DNA of 64,000 nt from Tetradesmus obliquus (taxonomy: Eukaryota; Chlorophyta; Chlorophyceae; Sphaeropleales; Scenedesmaceae). The first letter of the stretch is position 1; each line of letters opens with the position of its first letter. The notes beneath the pieces are model-generated. The model worked only from the letters and a program-made list of their open reading frames with translations, did no database searches and was not told the DNA's origin. The DNA lies in the NCBI GenBank assembly GCA_030272155.1, contig CP126199.1:4638501-4702500 (forward strand). Direction: 5' to 3'. Both the position numbers and the translations under genes were made by a program. Of this stretch, positions 55,201-64,000 are shown piece after piece.

Positions 55201-58078
55201 CTGCGCTGATCCGCTGGCAACAATGCTGGCCCTTGCACCGCCTTGCACCTTCTTGCGGCATCAAAGAGGAAGGTAGCTGAACTGTTTTCCACTGCCGGAC
55301 TGTGCCTCATGTTGCTGCAGGCGCCTGGAGCCTAGCAGCAGCAGCAGCAGCGGCGGCGGCATCCTGCAGCTCTTCAAGGCCCTGCCCTCAGACCCCCCTG
55401 CCTTCCCTCATGATCCAAACTTCACTGCGCCCCCAGGCGTGCCCCTCACACTGAGCTATGTGTATGATCAAGTGCAGCAGCAGCTGCTGGCGGGGGATGA
55501 GGCCATGGCTGTCATGGTGGATACATCGGACAGCATGCTGCGCACACATACAATGAAGCTGCCTGAAGGCACTCCCTACGAGCTGCAGGTGGGATGGGGT
55601 GAATGTTTGCGTGCTGTGCTGCTGCCATGTCATTGTTGTCACGCTGTGTTGATGCGTACTTGTGTTTGTGGCTGAGGTTCGTATAACTATGCAGCAAACA
55701 CAGCTGCTGCCAGGTGTGCAGCACATTGGGCAACAGCTGACCAACTTTCTCCCGGACCTTCCCCTGCTGTGATCTTGTGATCTTGTTGCAGATCTTTGCA
55801 GGAAACATCGGCTGGGCCACGCCCGCCGGCCTAGGGTTCTCTCTCGCACAGCAGCGCGCGGGGCGGCGGCGGCTGCTGGTGTGCCAGGGCGATGGTGGGC
55901 TGCAGATGACGGCTGGCGAGATCGGCAACTATGCGCGCTGTGGCAGCAATGCCATCATCATCTTGGTCAATAATAACGGCTACCTGATTGAGCGCTACCT
56001 GTCACCCATTCCTGACTCAGGTACAGTTTGAGGTTGTATTCGTGTGGCGTTCGTGGCGAAGCCTGCATTGTGCCTGGCTTTTGAAGTGTTGCTTGATCCC
56101 GTGCAGCACGTTGAGTAACATCTCCAGCCAACTGCAGCAACATGCCTATGATCCATTGCAGCATGCCTGACACTCGAGAATGCTGTTGCTGCTGCTGCTG
56201 TGCCAGGCTACAACTACCTGCCCAGCTGGGACTACAGCAAGGTGGCTGAGGGCATGTGCAACAGCAGCGGCAAGTACAAGGTCTTCAAGGTGGGCAGGCC
56301 TGCAACTGCTGCATACAATGGGTCTGAACATGGGGCCCTTCTGCCTTTTGCTGCTGCAACACCCTGTTCGTGCACCTTTAGTCTTTTAGAACAGCATGCG
56401 GCACATTATCTGCGTGTGCAAACCCACACATGCTCAGCCCAACCTAACCTCTACAACACGTCTCGGTGTCCAGTTTGGTTGCACATGCCTGCTGCTGCTG
56501 CTGCCGCCAGGTCACCACCGAGGCGCAGGCGTGTGCTGCAATTGCTGCCGCCAAGCAGCTGCGTGGCCACTTTGTGTTCATTGAGGTGGTGGTGGACAAG
56601 CGGGATGCTGCGCCAGGCGCTGCAGCGCTGAGGCAGGGCTTCGTCAGCAGGCACTTCAGGTGAGCGGCTGAATTTACAATTCGTTGAGCGCCTGTCTCAC
56701 TGCTAGCAATAATGCTGCCGCGGGTGATGGCAGCGCTGCGACAGGGCTTCGTCAGCAGGCACTTCAGGTGAGGCTTTGGTCTATGAAATGGATAGGCACT
56801 TCAGGTGAGGCTTTGGTCTATGAAATGGATAGGCACTTCAGATGAGGCTTTGGTCTATGAAATGGATAGGCACTTCAGGTGAGGCTTTGGTCTATGAAAT
56901 GGATAGGCACTTCAGGTGAGGCTTTGGTCTATGAAATGGATAGGCACTTCAGGTGAGGCTTTGGTCTATGAAATGGATAGGCACTTCAGGTGAGGCTTTG
57001 GGTCTATGAAATGGATAGGCACTTCAGGTGAGGCTTTGGTCTATGAAATGGATAGGCACTTCAGGTGAGGCTTTGGTCTATGAAATGGATAGGCACTTCA
57101 GGTGAGGCTTTGGTCTATGAAATGGATAGGCACTTCAGGTGAGGCTTTGGGTCTATGAAATGGATAGGCACTTCAGGTGAGGCTTTGGTCTATGAAATGG
57201 ATAGGCACTTCAGGTGAGGCTTTGGTCTATGAAATGGATAGGCACTTCAGGTGAGGCTTTGGTCTATGAAATGGATAGGCACTTCAGGTGAGGCTTTGGA
57301 CTATGAAATGGATAGGCACTTCAGGTGAGGCTTTGGTCTATGAAATGGATAGGCACTTCAGATGAGGCTTTGGGCTATGAAATGGATAGGCACTTGTCGA
57401 GCTGGCACCATTGCTGCCGACGCAGCTGCTGGTGTGGTGAAACCAGGGGTGACACCGCCGCTCGACCAGCATGCAGCAAGCCCAGGGCACGCGCACACAG
57501 TGGATCTCTGTGACGGCTTTGACAACAGCACTGCAGCGACAGCCTCTGAGGTTATGTGCACAGTACAAGCAGCACCACCAGCCCAACTGCATGCACTTGC
57601 TGATGCCAACACCATTGCTGCTGCTGCTGCCTTGCTGTCCCACTGCATTCTGCCGCACTCTGTGTCCTGCTGTTGCAGCAACATTGAGGGCTACCGCCAC
57701 CTGAACCTGCCTGGCAGCACCAATGCCAACAGCACCCTCACTGGCGGAGGCCTCGGCGGCCTCACCGACACACTGGCTGCAGGAGAAGTGCGCTCCAACA
57801 TGCCTGCGCATGCAGCCGGCAGCAGCAGCTGCCTGCCAGCCACGGCAGCTGCTGCAGAGGCTGCTGCTGCTGCTGCTGCTGCACTGGATGCGAGGTGCAG
57901 TGCAGCAGGTGCTGCACCGGCTGGTGGTGGCAATGGTGGGGGCGGTGTGGTGGTGGGTGAGACCGGTAGGGCTGCAGGTGCTGCCGGTAGCAGTGATGGC
58001 AGCAGGCGCAGCAGGCTGGGCCTGTTGCCCTGCAAGAGACATGCTGAGGGCCAACCGGAGCAGGGCGAGCAGGGGTAA
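51372..58078 (+). CDS. PDC: Pyruvate decarboxylase (ThDP enzyme)
   Basis: Fourteen exons, 51372-51681, 52131-52183, 52539-52611, 52909-52973, 53246-53391, 53550-53723, 53996-54083, 54515-54611, 54979-55129, 55321-55588, 55792-56020, 56207-56289, 56511-56659 and 57679-58078, join in phase to 761 aa. The enzyme converts pyruvate to acetaldehyde and CO2, the first step of ethanol fermentation. Signatures: VFNVPGDFNLPLLD, catalytic Glu in NTCNELNSAYAA (about E96), the His pair in SLHHTLG (H160-H161), and the ThDP motif GDGGLQMTAGEI to NNNGY (about 508-538). The N-terminus is Arg-rich and could target mitochondria. The core ends at residue 628; the last exon adds 133 residues of Gly/Ala/Ser-rich tail unusual for PDC. 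The preceding intron holds a minisatellite of 5' splice sites. Confidence 0.93.
52207..52312 (+). repeat. (ATT)n microsatellite
   Basis: About 105 bp of nearly pure ATT/TTA triplets, with a few interruptions, lie inside intron 2 of the pyruvate decarboxylase gene. It contrasts sharply with the CAG/CTG-rich surroundings. Confidence 0.95.
54377..54418 (+). repeat. Echo of PDC exon 8 start
   Basis: About 40 bp resemble exon 8 from 54515 at an offset of 138 bp. The copy has ATG instead of a CAG acceptor and carries an in-frame TGA, so it cannot replace the exon. Confidence 0.8.
56732..57397 (+). repeat. 37-bp minisatellite of 5' splice sites
   Basis: A partial echo of the end of PDC exon 13 (its GGGCTTCGTCAGCAGGCACT stretch) at about 56744-56768 leads into a tandem array. 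The 37-bp unit (twice 38 bp) starts GCACTTCAGGTGAGGCTTTG and ends GGTCTATGAAATGGATAG. I count 18 CACTTC starts from 56760 to 57391. Fifteen keep CAG|GTGAG, two have ATGAG and the last is diverged. The array fills most of intron 13. Confidence 0.95.
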
Positions 58079-60262
58079 TGAAGCAGTTTGTGCGATGGTC
58101 ACACGCTGAGCTTGGCATGTGTCGTATTTGTGGGAGTTCCAGGTGTTTATGGGAGCAGTGAGGGGGCAAGGGAGGGGAACAGTCTGATAAAATGTGTCGT
58201 CATGCAGGCTCGGCATAATGTTACATCGTGTTTGTTACACCCTGAACTTGCCAAAGTGGCTTTTGTATATGCAGGCAGTGCAGGTGATGCATGTGGCAGG
58301 GCTCCGCCATCAGCGCAGCACAGGAGCAGGCACATGCCCTAGTGTTTCAATCGGGCTTCAGGGTTTAGTTGAGATCCCCCTTTATGCTGCGTGGTCTTTG
58401 GGACATCAGGGCAAAGAAGCAGTTTATCACCAGTGCTGCCACACCCGCAAAAAAATGATTTATGCTGTGCACATCATGCATGGTGCAAAAAGCTGCATGC
58501 AACATGGCCAATCAACGTGCAATGCTCGATGCTGGCTGCAGCCAGCTGCAACCTCGTGAGAGCATCCGAGTCAGCTGGTCTGCTTGTACTATGCCAGAAG
58601 TTGTAGTCAAGAGCATAGTTACTACTGGAAGCATGACAGGCATGGCATTGGTCCCGCATGCACATGCATGTGTGTTGACTGCTCATCCTGCGCAGCTGCA
58701 GAAACTGCTTGTTATGAGTCGGGATGATGCCTGCAACATCGCAGCATTATGAGGTGCGTGCACTGTACTGCGCATGTGTGATAGCGCCATCATGCGCCAT
58801 CACGCAGTTCCTAAGGACCTCGCAAGATGTTGACAGCTGCCGCAACGCAGCTTGTACCATACAGTCAATGCCACATGGACAATTGGCAGCGGTGTCGGCT
58901 GGTGTTTTAATGGAACTGAAGACAGCATGTGTTGCATACCAGCTGCTTGTGCAACCAGGCTTTGGAGCATCCCAACATATGCCATGTACCAACATGACAT
59001 GTACCATAGAGAGTGTTGTGCTGTTCATGACGGCTTGTGCAGACAGCCGTCCTGACAATCCAGCAGCAGCCGTGCTGCTGCTAGCTTCATGTGCTGTTTG
59101 AAAGCTCACCCAGTGTAAGCATGGCAGCTCTCAAAATGGCAGCATCACAGCAGCTGAAGAAGCTGCCATTGTTCATGAGGTGGTTCATGTGCCGAGCAGT
59201 AGTGATTGTCCGCGGGGTTCCGGGATAGAGACATTAACATCATATGTTGATTGTTACTGTAGCCGCCACTGGTGGAGGCATGTGGCGACTCATGTCCAGC
59301 TCACACGGATTATCAGGAGTGCTTGTATGCAGCGGTGGCAGTAGCTCACAGCAAGCAATGAGTATGTTGGTGCTGACTGCTGCGCACATTCAGCAGCCCG
59401 TCTCTGTTTAGGGGTCATTGACCAGTACAAACATGTCACATCCATGCTGTTCACATGGTGTGGTGCTGGGTTGCGGCATGTATGTAGACAATTGGGGGTT
59501 GTGTCGTCATAGTCGTGTGCAGCTTATGGCCAACGATTGGCATGTTCTGGGCCAGACTGTCACTATGTCGCGCCAGTGGATGGTTCTGAAGGCCACTGTT
59601 CTGTATGGTTGAACAGGCTGCCAGCTGGTGTCTCAGCTGATGTAGCGTGTGGTGTGTTGCAGGGCGCTTGGCTCTTCCTGGAAATTGCACGGATCACAGG
59701 AAACCTTTCAGCATGTCACGTGTGGGTTACATGCAGAAGAACCCTGGACAGGCCATGCTTTTTGCAGAGTATGATCACACTCTGGTGCGACAGACATTTG
59801 AATGTAAATCATTTATATGTTGAATTAAAGTGGAGCAGTTGGTTACCCTGCATTGCGCTTCTGGGCACCAGCAGTGTGGCACTCTGGCCAGCTCAGCAGT
59901 ACTGCAGACAGCACAAGCTCGACTCGCCAAAGGCACAATAATCAAGTGCGTGTTTTGTCGATTCAACTCACATGATACAGCAAACAACGTGGCTGGACTA
60001 ACCAGTGAAGCCTGGGTGGCCACTGTGAAGAACATCGAGGGTTCTCACAGGGAGGTGGGGCATGTGCTCATGCAGTTCCCAACGGAACCAGGGCCTTGTA
60101 TGAACAACACGCCAACAGTAAGCAGGTTCAACCAGATCAAGCATTTTATCACCGAAAGCGCAAGCAGTTTGCTGGTCACCTTTCAGTTGCTTCGTGCCTG
60201 GTCCAACTCCGTCGCATATAGCCTCTCGGCCCTCCAGCACACAAAAGCAGCAGCGTAGCAGC
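58079..60262. other. Intergenic region, PDC to PBA1
   Basis: About 2.2 kb without a supportable gene. It includes the PDC 3' end and the PBA1 promoter. An open frame of 142 codons (59830-60258) stops just before the PBA1 start codon but has no family motif; I take it as leader or promoter sequence. Confidence 0.45.
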
Positions 60263-62234
60263 ATGGCGGACTACGATGTCACGCAGTCTTACATGCAGGA
60301 CATATCCTTGGGCACATCCATCATAGCAGTCAGCTTCAAAGGAGGTGTCGTGCTTGGAGCTGATTCAAGGACAAGCAGCGGCAGCTATGTAGCTAATAGG
60401 GTGCAGGATAAGATCACACCACTGGCAGACACAGTGTACCTGTGCAGATCAGGCTCAGCCAGCGACACACAAGCCATTGCCAGCTACGTACAGTACTGGT
60501 GAGTCTGCATGTGTAATGCAGCGCTGTTGTACTTCACTGCAGGGTTGTGAGCAGCCACAAGAGCAGCTTAAATTTTGACAGTTGAAACCACAAGGCTCTT
60601 GTGGCTCCACAAGTTCAACCAGGCTATACACTGCCAGCTTCGTGCTGTTGTGCTTGGGGAGCAGCATGGCGGTTGCTGCAACTGTGCAAGCGCAGCAAAA
60701 GCAAGCAGATCAGCAAGTTTGCGGCTGGCCTCCGTGTTCATGCTAGCAAGTGCTACGTGCCTGCATGCAAGGCGCAGTACACTGCCCAGCGAGCAACACT
60801 ATGTACCAGTGCAGCAAGCATGCCGCGTCGCACACACCTGCACATGTCATCTTTTCGTTCTGCTGGCCGCAGGTTGACGAACATTCTCATTGTATGTTTT
60901 GTAGTGACCAAGCAGCTCGGCAGCTGCAGAACCTGTTGCTGTCTGCACATTGCTGTATTTTGCAAGGGCCTAACCAGGTGTTTGCGTGCTGCTTGGCTCG
61001 TGCTTGCAGGATAGCAGAGCACCAGGCAGAGAAGAACGGGCCGGTGGATGTGAGCACAGCAGCCAACCTGGCGATGCAGCTGTCATATAACAACAAGAAC
61101 ATGCTGCAGGCGGGGCTGATCATAGCAGGTGATGCGCTTGGGCGGTTGCAGCAGCAACAGCAGCAGTGATGTGCAAGTGCATATGGCCCTGCAACACACT
61201 GCATGTGCAGCGGCAGCAGCAGCCAGATACAGTACTGAGCAGCGGGGAGGTGTCGTCAGCAACTCGGTAGACGCCCTAGAATAGGCAGTTACGCAGTACA
61301 GCACAGCTGCTGGTGTGACGCACTGGGCCGTGTGTAAACCATTGGCGTGGCTGCTTTGCTTGGAAGCAGCAGGCGCCGCCTGATGGGGCTCGCTTCCTTT
61401 TACACATCTCAAGCAGCAGCAGCAGCTTGATACACACAACAGCAGCTGTGCACAAGGGCAGCAGCAACCTGTGCTGCTCTGCTCATGCTGCTCGCTGTGT
61501 AATGCGGTCCATGGCGCTTGCTGGTCGATGTGCAGGCTGGGACAAGCAGGGCGGCGGCAGCGTGTATGCCATCCCGCTGGGAGGCACACTGCTGAAGGTG
61601 CCATACACAATTGGAGGCAGCGGCTCAGCATACATCACAGGTGCGGCAGCTGCACACATGACTATGAGCTTGCCATGCTTGTAGTGAAGGGGCTGTAGCT
61701 GCCGCTGCTGCTGCACCTTGCAGGAGAGGCTGTGTTGCGGTCAGAGTGCCTGCAAGTGCATAGTGGGTGTGCATGGGGCTGGCCAGCAGCTTCAAGTGCT
61801 GCAATGTGTTGGCGTACATGCGAGTGCACATATCACCAAAGCACGCGCACACCAGTGCTTTGCGCTCACATGCTATTCACGCAAACAGCAGCAGCTGCCT
61901 TTGTGGTGCTGCACGTGTTAGCCACTGCTCGTGGTATTGCTCACTTTCTTGTCCTGAACCAATTTACATAATCTGTGTGCTGTTAATCAAATCCTTTGTA
62001 TGACATCCTTTTGTCGCAGGCTGGTGCGACAAGTACTGGCGGGACGACTTCACTGAGGAGGAGGCGCGCGCCTTTGTGGTCAAGGCGCTGACACACGCCA
62101 TTGCGCGTGATGCCTCCTCGGGCGGCTGCGTGCGCACAGTGACCATCACGCAGGCAGGCGTGAAGCGGGACTTCATCCCAGGCACTAAGCTTGCAGCAAC
62201 GTTTGGCGAGCTGCCTACGCCTGCCTCGAGTTGA
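60263..62234 (+). CDS. PBA1: 20S proteasome subunit beta-1 (type 6)
   Basis: Four exons, 60263-60498, 61010-61128, 61536-61640 and 62020-62234, join in phase to 224 aa, slightly shorter than Arabidopsis PBA1. This is the caspase-like (post-acidic) catalytic beta subunit of the 20S proteasome core. A 17-residue propeptide ends in Gly before the catalytic Thr18 (LGTSIIAV). Counting from that Thr as 1, Asp17 and Lys33 of the active site are present ([20 protein letters not shown]). Other family marks are [36 protein letters not shown] and [11 protein letters not shown]. The initiator is the first ATG before [10 protein letters not shown]. Confidence 0.95.
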
Positions 62235-63392
62235 GCTGGCTGGTGCTTGCAGCGGCGCAGCAGGGGCGCTGTGGAAGTCGTAGTGTACCACTGTGCACGG
62301 TGGTTGTTGAGCTTGTGCTTTGGGACGCAGGCGCGCTTGGTGAGCGCATGTTGGTGCAGCAGCGCTGGGCGTGGCCGCGTCGTGTATGCAGCATGCATGT
62401 GAGTGTGCGTAGAGCAGGGTCTTGTCTGCCGTTGGTGCTGCAATGCCCGTGGCACGTTAGCCTTGGATGGTACTAAACAGCAATGGCAGTCACTGGACAA
62501 GGATGGCGTGTCATCTGCACAACTTTCTGTATGTTTGCCAGAGCATCACACCTCCCAGCTCTTTTTAGGAAACATCGCCTGCCGGACTGTAGCCCGGTTG
62601 CCTTCTGTGTTTTGGCACGCTCTTTGTGTCTTCGTGCAATGCTGGCAATGTCGCATATGGGAGCCTCACACACCAGGGACAGCATTTGGTGCGTTGGTAA
62701 CATGATGATGATGCTGATTATGCTTGGCATGCGAGCCAGCCTGGCAGGAGTGGTGCTGTTGGTTCTGGAGTGGTAGTAGTCAATGCAGGGGATCGTGTGT
62801 TGAATGAGGAGATCGCGATCTGTATGTCCGAAAGCAGCAATGGTTAACCAGTAAGGCATCATCGCCTTTGCGATGCTACGGCTGATTGCTTAAACGGTCA
62901 TCAGTGTTGGACCGTGACCAAAAGAACAGTTACATGCCAGAAACAAGACCGCACGGCATCCTCTGCTTCACATGGTGCTGAAGAGCTCTTGTCAAGTTTG
63001 CACAATCGTTTTCACGTTCAGCTTTTGTCGTCTACTGACTCGGGACCACTTGCGTCATAGCAGATACGGAGCACAGTCGGCCAAAGCAGCCTTAGGCTAG
63101 CAGATTACTATCTCAACTAAAGCTATTGAGCGTTTACAACTGTAATAGCTTCGTTGCTGTGTCAGTGCAGCCATAGAGCAATGAGGCAGGAGGTGACTTC
63201 ACACATCAGAAAAGCTGCAAGCGCACTGAACGCGAACGGATGCGCTGATGATGGAGAGCACGACACAGGGGACATTGGAAGCTTTGCTACAGTGAGTGCA
63301 GCTGCAAGATAGAGCTAGAGCTGATTGCGCGCGCTTCCCCGCTCGCCCTTCTGATGGCACTGTCGCTGTCGTGTGTAATTTCTGCTTGAGCA
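62235..63392. other. Intergenic region after PBA1
   Basis: About 1.2 kb with no gene that I can support. It should contain the PBA1 3' end. Open frames here look like chance. Confidence 0.45.
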
Positions 63393-63572
63393 ATGTCAAG
63401 TGCCATTGATTTCAGATACTCCCGGAAGTGCATGATGTGTGGCAGTTTGCGTGGACAGCAGCATGACAAGCAGTAGCATCTGCAATGCTGGCTGCACCTG
63501 CACTGGCGCACCGTCTTGCATTTTTGACAGACAGCTTCCTGTGCAATTGCAGAAAGTGGCAGCTGTGGCCAG

Positions 63573-64000
63573 AATGTGCAAGATTCCTGACACAGAGGTG
63601 AGTGGCAGTAGCATGCACAGTTTGACATCAGGTGTAATGCTTGTGAAGCAGCAACAGCAGGGCCTGGGGCACCAGCTGGCAGTGCCACAGCACGGCATCC
63701 AGAGCACTTATTTATGCGCATAGGTACAACACCCCCGCGGATTTCCTGGCTTTTTGCATGCAGCATCAAATTGTTTCCTGGTTCCTGCAGGTGCTGTATG
63801 AGGCTGTCGGCCAGGCCACTGGTACCTACAGGCGCAGAAGTTCCTGCGTGCCAGACATAGAGGTTTGCACAGCATACGGGCCAACCTACATGAAGCAGAA
63901 GCAACACAGGCAGTAAGTTGCAACAAAGCGTATTTGAAGACTGGTGGCAGCAGCAGCTCTTTCAATTCTTCGTGCGTCAGATGCAGGTGCAGCACGAGCA
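63573..64000 (+). CDS. Possible partial gene at right edge, unknown function
   Basis: Two coding-like segments with good splice sites share phase 0. The first is 63573-63597 or slightly longer (KVAAVARMCKIPDTE, ending at a GTGAGT donor near 63599). The second is 63791-63912 (VLYEAVGQATGTYRRRSS, then CVPDIEVCTAYGPTYMKQ), ending at a CA|GTAAGT donor. An upstream ATG at 63393 (MSSAIDFRYSRK) might be the start, but no donor there gives the right phase. The gene would continue past the window. I do not recognise the family. Confidence 0.3.

Noticed and set aside
56758..57397. CRISPR-like array of direct repeats
   Set aside because: Units are contiguous with no unique spacers, lie in a eukaryotic intron, and derive from the adjacent exon end.
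57362..57678. Upstream part of the open frame entering PDC exon 14
   Set aside because: The frame is open through the end of the minisatellite, but the acceptor CAG before 57679 gives the right phase, and the upstream residues match no PDC.
59830..60258. 142-codon open frame ending 5 bp before PBA1
   Set aside because: No family motif, no start context, and a position expected for leader and promoter; it could not be supported as a gene.

Overview
The window is nuclear DNA of a green alga, most likely a chlorophycean. The genes are split by many short spliceosomal introns with GTGAG-type donors and CAG acceptors. The DNA is dominated by CAG/CTG triplets, giving Gln, Ala and Ser runs in proteins. 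A pheophorbide a oxygenase-like gene and a plastid PLAT-domain gene mark a chlorophyll-containing lineage. There is no operon structure, so the genes are independent housekeeping or lineage genes. All exon models below were built by eye, from splice sites, phase continuity and family knowledge.

Layout, left to right. (1) A PAO-like Rieske oxygenase (-, cut by the left edge) sits head to head with TRAPPC2/sedlin (+, 4 exons, 140 aa). (2) A 17-exon gene encodes a giant coiled-coil protein of about 2545 aa (4730-16692), probably plastid targeted. (3) A four-span membrane protein with a Cys-rich loop (gene A, 19905-23038, +) follows. (4) Next is a putative AT-hook/bZIP-like regulator (24503-28151, +). 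(5) A second four-span membrane protein (gene B, 31657-34589, -) is a diverged paralogue of gene A: two consecutive exons keep exactly the same lengths and phases. (6) A plastid PLAT-domain membrane protein (36791-40106, -) is head to head with a DIS3L2-type exoribonuclease (40658-49758, +, 14 exons). (7) Pyruvate decarboxylase follows (51372-58078, +, 14 exons). (8) Proteasome subunit beta-1/PBA1 follows (60263-62234, +). (9) A possible partial gene runs off the right edge.

The most unusual property is structural. Many introns contain degenerate copies ('echoes') of the neighbouring exon edge together with its splice site, usually 100-250 bp away. The DIS3L2 gene alone has about fifteen. In the pyruvate decarboxylase gene one echo has grown into a 37-bp minisatellite that reiterates a canonical 5' splice site fifteen times in one intron. 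Some echoes would splice in frame (a 39-nt one in the coiled-coil gene, an 81-nt one in DIS3L2), so they could be sources of new exons.
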